Below, piece after piece: positions 25,401-33,540 of a stretch of 48,437 bases of DNA. Position numbers and translations under genes: made by a program. Each line of letters begins with the position of its first letter. The stretch's first letter is position 1. The stretch is taken from NCBI GenBank assembly GCA_030536995.1, contig JAUNOY010000005.1, positions 1-48,437 of the forward strand, read 5' to 3'. This DNA is from Eubacteriales bacterium. Lineage in GTDB: Bacteria; Bacillota; Clostridia; Lachnospirales; Lachnospiraceae. Under the pieces are notes generated by a model that was not told the DNA's origin, made no database searches, and saw nothing but the letters and a program-made list of their open reading frames with translations.

Positions 25401-27953
25401 ATGAAAAGAAAATTAATTTCAGTTCTTCTTAGTATCTCAATGTGCCTGACTATGGTTTCGCCGGCAGGTGCAGCATCCTTTGGTTCTGAAAAGGAGACGG
25501 GTTCAGCGTTAATGGAAGCAGGAGAAGAAACAGAGTTTGGTACAGATTCCGCACAGGAAGAATCTGCAGAAGATGTTTCTGATATTTTCTCTTCAGGAGA
25601 AGATGTTCCGGAGTCAAACGTGGGAGAAGAAGGATTCCAGGATACGGCTGTTCAGGATAAACCGGCAGAAGAGGAGGAATTCCTTCCAGGAGTAATGGAG
25701 GAAGAGATTCCTCTGGCAGAAGCAGGAGATGCTATTCTTGTAGATGCGCAGGCATGGGAGAAAGATGGAGAGCACTTTAAGCTTCGCAAAGCAGTTTCCT
25801 CTGAACAGAAACAGGAGGAAATTTCCGCACAGGAAGAGATTCCATTGGATGTTGCTGAAGATGGAGAGACAGCTTTTTTGTCAGGAGAAGAAATCCTGGA
25901 AGCAGATAACGCGGAAGGAATGGATGCAGGAGAGGTTCCGGAAACCGAAACAGCTCCGCAGCCGGAGGAAGTTCCGCCTGCACAGGCAACTTCCGATTAT
26001 TATACAGAGGCGGATGGAATTCTCTGTATTTCCACAGAATATAAAAATACAGTACATAACGGATACTACCTTTTTGATGAGAATGGTTACCTTGTAACAG
26101 GGCAGAAAGAGGTAAAGAGTGGAAATCTCGGACAGACAGAGGATACGGAATTCTGGTTCAGAGATATTGCCAATGCAGCGGTTTATCCAGAATTTGAAGG
26201 AGAGGAAATCAGTCCATATTCTTCCAGTCTGGGGCAGCAGATAAGAGATGACTGGGCATGGACAGGAAGTACTTTCCGTCACTATGACAGGAATGGCAGA
26301 TATATGACTGTATCCCAGGTAGATGCTCTTTATAAGCAGGAGGGCAGATATACAGGTTATTATAAAATCGGAAATGATTATTATTGTCTGAAAGAAGACG
26401 GAACACCGAGAACGGGAGAGATTACTCTGAAGGCAGGTTCCTCTTCCTCGAAATATTATTTCCAGCCCGTAGTCTCAGAGGGGGAAATACCAGGAAAGAT
26501 GTATTATAAAGGCTGGCTCACTCATAAGACGTCAAAGGGTGACAGATGGGTATATTATAACCAGGGTGTCACAAATCCGAAAGATATAGGTAAAGCGCTT
26601 GAGCGCGGAATTATTGCGACTCGTCTTGATATTGATAAAATGGGAAATTATACGTATCTGATCGATCAGAACGGATATATTATCAAGAGTACCATGAAAA
26701 AGGCTGCAAACGGGGCATACTATTGCACGGATTCCAGAGGTGTGATATATAGAGACAGACTTGTAAAGTACAGAGATTACAGATACTATTTCACTTCTGA
26801 CGGCAAGCGCGCAACCTGGAAGAATAAATGGCATGTATGCAAAGGTGCCGGAAACCGATACTATTATTTCGGTTCTTCCGCAGGACGCGTACAGGAGAAG
26901 AAGGGATGGCAGAAAGTTCCGAATTCCAAAGGTAAATTTTCAGGATGGTTCTATTTCCCATCTTCAGGAAATCATTATATCAATAAGCTTACCTCTTCCG
27001 GATACTATTTCACAAGCAAGGGAAAACTTGCCGGCGGAATCCAGGAGATTAACGGAAAAAAATATCTGTTCGCTGTATCCGATGAAAAAACACATCGCGG
27101 TAAAATGTACAAGAGCACTTTGGTTCGTTACAGAAACAGATGGTACTATGCAGATGCCGATGGTGTTCTGAAAAAGAGCGGATGGAAAAAAATCAGCGGT
27201 AATTACTACTACTTTGATGATTACAAAGCAGTGACAAAGAAATTTATCAAGAAAAACGGAGTAAACGGTTATCTGGATGCCAACGGTAAATTTACTCAGG
27301 GCTGGGTAATCGTGAGCAATGCGAAGAATCAGGTGAAATATATCAATCCGGACGGAGATGACTTTGTTAAGAACGGAAGCAAATGGATTGATGGTCTTCT
27401 GTATTATTTTGACAAAAACGGATACAGAATCAATGACCTTACAAATATCTACAAACAGCCGTATTATTATACAGTAGACCGTGTCAATGGTGTAATGACA
27501 GTTTACAATGCTGCGAAGACAGTCCCCGTGAAATCAATCCGTGTATCAGTAGGACTTCCGGGTACACCGACTCCTTTGGGAGGGCCGTACAATCTGACCC
27601 CGTATGGCAGATGGCAGGCTCTCATGGGGCCATCCTGGGGACAGTACGGAACTCATGTAGATGGCGCCGGACAGGGCGGAATCTTCGTGCACTCTGTAGC
27701 CTGTGCACAGGCAAATCATTATAATCTTCCGGCAGATGCATATAATATGCTTGGAAAACCTGCGTCCCATGGATGTATTCGTGCATGTGTAGCAGATGCG
27801 AAATGGGTATATGAGCACAGCAGAGGCGGCAGATTATATGTGTTTGATGGTAAAGCAAACAGTAACGAAGCTATGAAGGGACCTCTTGGAAGAAGAGCGC
27901 TTGTTCCGTTGAAGTACCCATATAACTTTGATCCGACAGACCCGGCAATTTAG
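25401..27953 (+). CDS. Wall-binding L,D-transpeptidase (YkuD domain)
   Basis: Secreted 850-aa protein expected to form 3-3 peptidoglycan cross-links or attach proteins to the wall. It has a Sec signal peptide (MKRKLISVLLSISMCLTMVS, cut near AGAAS), then about 180 residues that are extremely Glu-rich and probably disordered. A long array of degenerate cell-wall-binding repeats follows (RYYFTSDGKR, YYYFDDYKA, LLYYFDKNGYRI), with the YkuD catalytic domain at the end. The active site is SHGCIRACVADAKW with H790 and nucleophile C792. AAAGGAGGAG precedes the ATG. A very strong terminator follows, so it is probably the last gene of its transcript. Confidence 0.92.
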   Translation: MKRKLISVLLSISMCLTMVSPAGAASFGSEKETGSALMEAGEETEFGTDSAQEESAEDVSDIFSSGEDVPESNVGEEGFQDTAVQDKPAEEEEFLPGVMEEEIPLAEAGDAILVDAQAWEKDGEHFKLRKAVSSEQKQEEISAQEEIPLDVAEDGETAFLSGEEILEADNAEGMDAGEVPETETAPQPEEVPPAQATSDYYTEADGILCISTEYKNTVHNGYYLFDENGYLVTGQKEVKSGNLGQTEDTEFWFRDIANAAVYPEFEGEEISPYSSSLGQQIRDDWAWTGSTFRHYDRNGRYMTVSQVDALYKQEGRYTGYYKIGNDYYCLKEDGTPRTGEITLKAGSSSSKYYFQPVVSEGEIPGKMYYKGWLTHKTSKGDRWVYYNQGVTNPKDIGKALERGIIATRLDIDKMGNYTYLIDQNGYIIKSTMKKAANGAYYCTDSRGVIYRDRLVKYRDYRYYFTSDGKRATWKNKWHVCKGAGNRYYYFGSSAGRVQEKKGWQKVPNSKGKFSGWFYFPSSGNHYINKLTSSGYYFTSKGKLAGGIQEINGKKYLFAVSDEKTHRGKMYKSTLVRYRNRWYYADADGVLKKSGWKKISGNYYYFDDYKAVTKKFIKKNGVNGYLDANGKFTQGWVIVSNAKNQVKYINPDGDDFVKNGSKWIDGLLYYFDKNGYRINDLTNIYKQPYYYTVDRVNGVMTVYNAAKTVPVKSIRVSVGLPGTPTPLGGPYNLTPYGRWQALMGPSWGQYGTHVDGAGQGGIFVHSVACAQANHYNLPADAYNMLGKPASHGCIRACVADAKWVYEHSRGGRLYVFDGKANSNEAMKGPLGRRALVPLKYPYNFDPTDPAI

Positions 27954-27965
27954 ACTTATAGGCAA

Positions 27966-28011
27966 GGCAGTGTTTCAGGAGCAGTGAGCTCCCGGAAACA
28001 CTGCCTTTTTT
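27966..28011 (+). terminator. Strong intrinsic terminator after the L,D-transpeptidase gene
   Basis: GGCAGTGTTTC (27966-27976) pairs perfectly with GAAACACTGCC (27995-28005). An inner GGAGC/GCTCC stem extends it, and six T residues follow (28006-28011). Confidence 0.95.
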
Positions 28012-28013
28012 AC

Positions 28014-28042
28014 TTGATATTTAAGAAAGGGATGTGTATAAT
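28014..28042 (+). promoter_or_regulatory. Sigma-A promoter for the lysozyme gene
   Basis: TTGATA (28014-28019), a 17-base spacer and TATAAT (28037-28042) begin three bases after the preceding T-run. The predicted leader is about 85 bases, with no recognisable riboswitch. Confidence 0.85.
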
Positions 28043-28133
28043 AAAATGTAATATAATTGTAACTTATTTTAAAATTGCCGTACTCTGCTCAGAAACAGGA
28101 TAGGGTATAAAGACAAAGGGGATAAGACTGAAA

Positions 28134-29513
28134 ATGAAAAAATTAAAAAAATGGTTAGCAGCGGCTCTGGCTGCTGCAGTTGTAAGTACAGCCGGTTTCA
28201 CAGCTACGGTTTCAGCGCAGTCATCGGGATATCAGCGATGGGACACAGTGGCGGAGGAAGAACGAGTTCCTGCAGCTTTTGCGAAGGATAAGGACGAAAA
28301 AAAGAAAATAGACCCCAAGGCATGGAAGAAAATAAACGGTGTCTGTTACAATGGAATCGGGAAGAAAATTCCGGGGGCAATTACAAGGGGGATTGATATA
28401 TCTGAATGGCAGGGCAGGCCAAATTGGAAAAAAATAAAAAAATCCGATGTAGATTTTGCTTTTATACGTATTTCCTATGGAACGGGACACATGGATAAAT
28501 CCTACGATTATAATATGCTTCAGGCAGAAGAGGCAGGAGTTCCGGTGGGAACCTATGTCTACAGTCTGGCAACCACCACAGATCAGGCTCTGGAGGAAGC
28601 GAAGCTTGCCATCGAAAAAATGGATGGCTACAAGGTATCCTACCCGGTTGTATTCGATTTGGAAGATTCCAGAATGGAAGGTCTTACAAGAAAGCAGGTT
28701 TCTAATCTTGCAAAGACGTTCTGCGAGGAAGTAAAAAAAGCAGGTTATTATCCTATGGTATACTGTAATACCAACTGGTATGACAATGAGGTGGATTGGG
28801 ATATCCTTGGAGAATACGATGTATGGCTTGCGAAATACGGAGATAAGATTCCGGCTCCTTCCCATGAAGATTATGATTATACAATCTGGCAGTGTACAGA
28901 TGGATATGGGGGCGGACTTTTAAATCCTACAAAGGGGCTGATTGATGGTATTGATGATAATGTGGATATAAATTTTGGCTTCGTAGATTACACGAAGATT
29001 ATCAAGCCGAGAAAATATACAGCATCCGGATATAAACCTTCCAGTCATCCTTCAATTGATATTGACGGAAATAAATGGGGTTCCATAAACGGCTGGAGAA
29101 AAGAAAACGGAAAGACTTACTATTATGTAAATAACAGAAAGGTTACGGGCGTTAAAAAAATCGACGGGAAATATTATCGCTTTAGTACAAAAACAGGCGC
29201 TATGTATACAAACCGCAGAATTGTAGATACAAAAGGAAATATTTGTTATTATGGTGCGGATGGCGCACGTTATGCAAACGGATTCCACAAAGTAAAAATT
29301 AACGGAAAAATGAAAACATTTTATTTCAGCAAATCGGGAATTGCCCATAAAGGCTGGGCAACGATTGACGGAAAAAAATATTACTTCTACAAAGGAACAT
29401 CTGTTAATTCCGGGACAAGAGCAGAAAATATAACCCTTACAAGTTCCAAAAACGTTGTTTCTGTTTTTGATAAAAACGGTGTCTGCATCAAGCAGTACCA
29501 AAAGAAAAAATAA
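28134..29513 (+). CDS. GH25 lysozyme with cell-wall-binding repeats
   Basis: Secreted N-acetylmuramidase of 459 aa. A signal peptide (MKKLKKWLAAALAAAVVSTA) is cut near VSA-QS. The glycoside hydrolase 25 domain covers about residues 84-285, with the catalytic-type residues Asp88 in RGIDISEWQG and Asp175/Glu177 in VVFDLED, plus the conserved YTIWQCTDGYGG. The C-terminal third carries wall-binding modules such as GKTYYYVNNRKVTGVKKIDG and GWATIDGKKYYFYKG. AAAGGGGAT is 12 bases before the ATG, a long spacing. It probably remodels the wall or acts as an autolysin. It stands between the L,D-transpeptidase and the glycan operon. Confidence 0.94.
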   Translation: MKKLKKWLAAALAAAVVSTAGFTATVSAQSSGYQRWDTVAEEERVPAAFAKDKDEKKKIDPKAWKKINGVCYNGIGKKIPGAITRGIDISEWQGRPNWKKIKKSDVDFAFIRISYGTGHMDKSYDYNMLQAEEAGVPVGTYVYSLATTTDQALEEAKLAIEKMDGYKVSYPVVFDLEDSRMEGLTRKQVSNLAKTFCEEVKKAGYYPMVYCNTNWYDNEVDWDILGEYDVWLAKYGDKIPAPSHEDYDYTIWQCTDGYGGGLLNPTKGLIDGIDDNVDINFGFVDYTKIIKPRKYTASGYKPSSHPSIDIDGNKWGSINGWRKENGKTYYYVNNRKVTGVKKIDGKYYRFSTKTGAMYTNRRIVDTKGNICYYGADGARYANGFHKVKINGKMKTFYFSKSGIAHKGWATIDGKKYYFYKGTSVNSGTRAENITLTSSKNVVSVFDKNGVCIKQYQKKK

Positions 29514-29637
29514 AATGCTTACCCGGAAGATATAACATAAGTTTTGGCGAAAATATACATTGAATTTACAGTGTGATTGTGAGAAAATAATAAGGATACG
29601 GAACTAAATTCATTATAACAAAATACAGAGGATATAA

Positions 29638-30768
29638 ATGATTGATTTTAACAGACCTGCGTTTGTAGGGAAAGAAATGGATTATATCATGGATGCCGTA
29701 AAGCGCGGAATGCTCTGCGGAGACGGGATTTATACGAAGAAGTGCTCCAGATGGATGGAGGAAAGGTTTAAGATAAATCATACATTGCTTACAACCTCAT
29801 GCACCCATGCCCTTGAAATGGCAGCATATCTGGCTGGAATTGAGGATGGCGACGAGGTAATCATGCCATCCTATACGTTCGTTTCCACAGCAGATGCTTT
29901 CGTGCTCCGTGGTGCAAAAATTGTATTTGTGGATATCAGACCGGATACAATGAATATAGATGAACAGCTTATTGAACAGGCGATTACACCCAGAACGAAG
30001 GCGATTGTACCTGTTCATTACGCAGGGGTTGCCTGTGAAATGGATACAATTATGAAGTTGGCTCTGAAGTATGATCTGAAAGTTATCGAGGATGCGGCGC
30101 AGGGGGTGGATGCTTCCTATAAGGGCAGAGCTCTTGGAACAATTGGTGATTTCGGCTGTTACAGCTTTCATGAGACGAAGAATTACACCATGGGAGAAGG
30201 TGGTGCGCTTCTTTTTCAGAAGGAAGAATATCTGGAAAAGGCGGAAATTCTCCGTGAAAAGGGAACAGACAGGAGTCGTTTTTTTCGGGGACAGGTAGAT
30301 AAGTACCGCTGGATGGACTATGGTTCATCCTATCTTCCAAGTGAGCTGAATGCGGCTTATCTTTACGCACAGTTGGAAGAGGCAGACAAAATCAGCCGTA
30401 AGCGTATGGAAATATATAATTACTATCACAGAAATCTGAAGGGGTTGGCTGACGAAGGAAAGATAGAACAGCCTTTCGTTCCGGATGGATGTACCCATAA
30501 TGCGCATATGTATTATCTGAAAGTAAGGAATATGGATGTTCGTACAAGACTGCTCAGATACCTTCGGGAAAATGGAATCAACAGCGTATTTCATTATGTA
30601 CCGCTTCATTCTTCTCCTGCAGGACTCAGGTTCGGTAGATTTTCAGGAGAAGATGTATATACGACCAGAGAGAGTGAGCGTCTGTTAAGACTGCCCATGT
30701 TTTATAATTTGGATATGGAACAGGTTAAGAGAATTGTCGATGTACTTGCTGCGTTTGACGAATTTTAA
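29638..30768 (+). CDS. rffA: dTDP-4-amino-4,6-dideoxygalactose transaminase (WecE/RffA type)
   Basis: PLP-dependent sugar aminotransferase of the DegT/DnrJ/EryC1/StrS family. From memory it resembles enterobacterial WecE closely along its whole 376 aa: GDEVIMPSYTFVSTADAFVL, RPDTMNIDEQLIE, VPVHYAGVACEMDTIM, RSRFFRGQVDKY and ESERLLRLPMFYNL. The Schiff-base lysine is Lys181 in FHETKNYTMGEGG, the same position as in E. coli. WecE makes dTDP-4-amino-4,6-dideoxy-D-galactose from dTDP-4-keto-6-deoxy-D-glucose. The genes that make its substrate (rmlA, rmlB) are not in this window. AGAGGAT precedes the ATG. It opens the glycan operon. Confidence 0.9.
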   Translation: MIDFNRPAFVGKEMDYIMDAVKRGMLCGDGIYTKKCSRWMEERFKINHTLLTTSCTHALEMAAYLAGIEDGDEVIMPSYTFVSTADAFVLRGAKIVFVDIRPDTMNIDEQLIEQAITPRTKAIVPVHYAGVACEMDTIMKLALKYDLKVIEDAAQGVDASYKGRALGTIGDFGCYSFHETKNYTMGEGGALLFQKEEYLEKAEILREKGTDRSRFFRGQVDKYRWMDYGSSYLPSELNAAYLYAQLEEADKISRKRMEIYNYYHRNLKGLADEGKIEQPFVPDGCTHNAHMYYLKVRNMDVRTRLLRYLRENGINSVFHYVPLHSSPAGLRFGRFSGEDVYTTRESERLLRLPMFYNLDMEQVKRIVDVLAAFDEF

Positions 30769-30783
30769 TTACGGGAGAACAAT

Positions 30784-32046
30784 ATGAAAAAATGGAAAAA
30801 AGTACTCTGCTCGGTGATGGCAGGGATCATAGTGGCTGCCCTGCCTGTACAGGCGGCAGTTGTGGATCAGGAAATAAAGGCTGCAATTGAGACAAATGAT
30901 ATACCGCCGTGGCCGAAAGCTTCTGACTTGATGGCCGAAAGCGGTATTCTGATGGAATTTTCCACCGGAACTGTTATTTACAGTAAAGGAGGAGACCAGC
31001 GCATTTCTCCATCCGGTCTCACGAAGCTGATGACAATTCTGCTGGCAGTTGAAAATTCTGCTTTCACAGATCAGGTTACTTTTACAGACATCTGTCTTGC
31101 TAAGGCAGATCCGGAAAAAAATCTGGGGCTTGTGGCAGGAGAAACACTGACTATGGAACAGTGTCTGAAGGCTATGACCCTGGAAAATTCATATGAGATT
31201 GCAGCTCAGGTTGCTGAAAATCTGGGACCGTCTGAGGCGCAGTTTGTTGCAAAAATGAACGAGAGAGCAAAAGCAATTGGTTGTAAAAACACGAATTTTA
31301 CCAATGCGGGCGGAAATTTCGATCCGAATCAGTATACGACAGCCCGAGATATGACCAAAATATTTCGAGAGGGCTTAAAGAATAAAATGTTCCGAAAAAT
31401 AATAAGAACATCGAAGCTCACGGTAGGTCCTACGAATCTCAACGGTATGGAACGGTCCGTGTCAACCTATCATCCGATCCGCTCCAAATATTCGAGTATT
31501 TTTGATCCGGACTGTATGGGCGGTACATTTTCTGTATCTCAGGAGGCAGGAAGCAGTCTTGCCACAGCAGTGAAAAAAAATGGAGTTATTTATATTTCAG
31601 TAGTGCTGAATGATGTGGATATCAATCAGGCGGGAGTAGATACCCAGTATCTTATGAAATACGGATATGAGAATTTTCAGAAGATTCCGGTAAACGGAGG
31701 GAGCGTGGTAATCCCCAACGGAATGTCAGTGGCAGATCTCCAGATAAGTGAACAAAAATCCGGAGATAAAGTGCGCCAGTTTTATGCTGTGGATAACTAT
31801 AGAGTTGGACGCGGTGTGAAGCAGGAGGCGGTTCCGGCTCCGGAGGTACGTTCTGACGAGCAGATTACGGAAGAACAGACAGATAGAATGAGACAGACGC
31901 CTGTTGAGGAAGCAAAAGAAAACGGTCTTTCTGATACAGCCAGAATACTTTTGGGAGTCATGGCGGTCATGGTGATCATTCTTATCATTCTTTGTATCCT
32001 TCTTGCAATCAAAGATCATAAAGAACGCAGATACTACGAAGATTAG
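30784..32046 (+). CDS. Degenerate PBP5-family D-Ala-D-Ala carboxypeptidase homologue (probable pseudoenzyme)
   Basis: A 420-aa secreted, C-terminally membrane-anchored protein with the DacF/PBP5 (peptidase S11) fold. It has a signal peptide ending near VQAA and a final membrane segment (LLGVMAVMVIILIILCILLA). All three catalytic motifs are altered. SxxK reads P76-S-G-L-T-K81, so the nucleophile position (K-3) is Gly78. SxN aligns with N135-S-Y137. KTG aligns with T247-F-S249. The surrounding scaffold is retained (KLMTILLAVENS, FVAKMNERAKAIGCKNTNFTN). Hydrolytic activity is therefore unlikely; a binding or scaffolding role in wall-polymer assembly is possible. It lies 15 bases after rffA. Confidence 0.85.
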   Translation: MKKWKKVLCSVMAGIIVAALPVQAAVVDQEIKAAIETNDIPPWPKASDLMAESGILMEFSTGTVIYSKGGDQRISPSGLTKLMTILLAVENSAFTDQVTFTDICLAKADPEKNLGLVAGETLTMEQCLKAMTLENSYEIAAQVAENLGPSEAQFVAKMNERAKAIGCKNTNFTNAGGNFDPNQYTTARDMTKIFREGLKNKMFRKIIRTSKLTVGPTNLNGMERSVSTYHPIRSKYSSIFDPDCMGGTFSVSQEAGSSLATAVKKNGVIYISVVLNDVDINQAGVDTQYLMKYGYENFQKIPVNGGSVVIPNGMSVADLQISEQKSGDKVRQFYAVDNYRVGRGVKQEAVPAPEVRSDEQITEEQTDRMRQTPVEEAKENGLSDTARILLGVMAVMVIILIILCILLAIKDHKERRYYED

Positions 32047-32107
32047 AGGAAAGCACAGCAGTTTGGAAATATTTTCGAAGAGATTATATAGAAAAGAGGA
32101 AAATAAA

Positions 32108-32668
32108 ATGGGAAAAATTACGGTAACACAGTGCGGCGATATTAAAGGTTTAAAAGTAGTAGAACCGGCAGTTTTTGGGGATGAACGCGGTTATTTCATG
32201 GAGACCTACAATTACAATGATTTTAAGGAAGCAGGAATTGACGTACAGTTTGTACAGGACAATCAGTCCAGTTCCAGAAAGGGGGTTCTTCGCGGACTCC
32301 ACTTCCAGATCAATTACCCTCAGGACAAGCTAGTGCGCGTGGTAAGCGGTGAAGTTTTTGATGTGGCTGTAGACCTTCGCAAGGATTCAGAAACCTATGG
32401 CAAATGGTATGGTGTAATTCTTTCCGCAGAAAATAAAAAACAGTTTTTTATTCCTAAGGGATTTGCACATGGATTTCTGGTGCTCTCCGATAATGCGGAA
32501 TTTGCATATAAGTGCTCTGACTTTTATCATCCAAACGATGAGGGCGGTCTTATCTGGAATGACCCGGAGATTGGTGTAGAGTGGCCTGTTCAGGATGGTG
32601 TAGAGCTTATATTTTCCGAGAAAGACCAGAAATGGGGAAGCTTTGCCCAGTACAACAGCGAAAAATAA
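32108..32668 (+). CDS. rfbC: dTDP-4-dehydrorhamnose 3,5-epimerase
   Basis: RmlC epimerises dTDP-4-keto-6-deoxy-D-glucose at C3 and C5 on the way to dTDP-L-rhamnose. The 186 aa have the cupin-fold hallmarks: DERGYFMETY, QDNQSSSRKGVLRGLHFQ with catalytic His65, KLVRVVSGEVFDVAVDLR, FIPKGFAHGFLVLSD and YKCSDFYHP with the catalytic-type tyrosine. ATG 32108 is preceded by AGAGGA; the frame is open upstream to 32003 but that part overlaps the preceding gene and lacks homology. The partners rmlA, rmlB and rmlD are not in the window and must be elsewhere if rhamnose is made. Confidence 0.95.
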   Translation: MGKITVTQCGDIKGLKVVEPAVFGDERGYFMETYNYNDFKEAGIDVQFVQDNQSSSRKGVLRGLHFQINYPQDKLVRVVSGEVFDVAVDLRKDSETYGKWYGVILSAENKKQFFIPKGFAHGFLVLSDNAEFAYKCSDFYHPNDEGGLIWNDPEIGVEWPVQDGVELIFSEKDQKWGSFAQYNSEK

Positions 32669-32706
32669 TTAAACTGTCAGAATAATAGATAAAAAGGACT
32701 TTTTGA

Positions 32707-33516
32707 ATGGATCAGAAAAAAAATCATATGATAAATAACAAAAAACTGATCGCCTATCTGACGAAAAATGACTTTAAAACAAGGTTTGCAGGCTCTTATT
32801 TCGGGATTGTCTGGGGCTTTATCCAGCCCCTTGTCACAATCCTTCTTTACTGGTTTGTTTTTCAGCTTGCGCTAAAGCCCGGACCGATGACAAATACGGA
32901 CGTACCTTTTGTCCTCTGGCTGATGGCAGGGCTTGTACCCTGGTTCTTTTTCTCAGAAGCAGTGATCAACGGAACCAATTGTTTTCTTGAATATAATTAT
33001 CTGGTAAAAAAAGTAATGTTTGATATTAAAATTCTGCCTCTTGTAAAGGTATTATCTTCTTTATATGTACATGTTTTTTTTGCTGGGATTTTGGCTGTCG
33101 CCTATCTTATCAGTGGGAATTTCCCGGGAATTACTTTTATCCAGGTATTTTATTATTCATTTGCTATGGTGATGCTGTGTCTGGCGATCGTCTATTTTAC
33201 AGCTTCTGTGACTGTGTTTTTTAAAGATACCACTCAGCTTGTGGGAATCGCTATGCAGGTTGGAGTATGGATGACGCCTATTATGTGGAACTTTCAGGAT
33301 ATGGCATCCAGAGTACCGGCAGTCATTCAGGGAATTCTGAAATTAAATCCCATGTTTTATATTGTGCAGGGATATCGTGATGCAATGGTTGACAAAATAT
33401 GGGTCTGGGAACGGGGCGGACTTACTCTGTATTTCTGGTGTTTTGTGTCTGTTCTCTTTTTTATCAGCAGCAGAGTTTACAAAAAACTGAAACCACAGTT
33501 CTCAGATGTACTATAA
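32707..33516 (+). CDS. wzm: Polysaccharide ABC exporter permease (Wzm/TagG family)
   Basis: ABC-2 type membrane subunit that exports a lipid-linked glycan across the cytoplasmic membrane. The 269 aa show six hydrophobic segments and family hallmarks: TKNDFKTRFAGSYFGIVWGF at the N-terminus, QPLVTILLYWFVF, PFVLWLMAGLVPWFFFSE, and the conserved MTPIMWNF plus LNPMFYIVQGYRDA near the C-terminus. AAGGA at 32694-32698 is eight bases before ATG 32707; an ATG at 32728 is an alternative. The ATPase subunit follows 24 bases later. Confidence 0.94.
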   Translation: MDQKKNHMINNKKLIAYLTKNDFKTRFAGSYFGIVWGFIQPLVTILLYWFVFQLALKPGPMTNTDVPFVLWLMAGLVPWFFFSEAVINGTNCFLEYNYLVKKVMFDIKILPLVKVLSSLYVHVFFAGILAVAYLISGNFPGITFIQVFYYSFAMVMLCLAIVYFTASVTVFFKDTTQLVGIAMQVGVWMTPIMWNFQDMASRVPAVIQGILKLNPMFYIVQGYRDAMVDKIWVWERGGLTLYFWCFVSVLFFISSRVYKKLKPQFSDVL

Positions 33517-33540
33517 ACAGTCTGAATGGAGTATAAACGA

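Noticed and set aside
33526-33540. Earlier ATG for wzt at 33526
   Set aside because: No ribosome site precedes it, while GGAG at 33528 serves the ATG at 33541.
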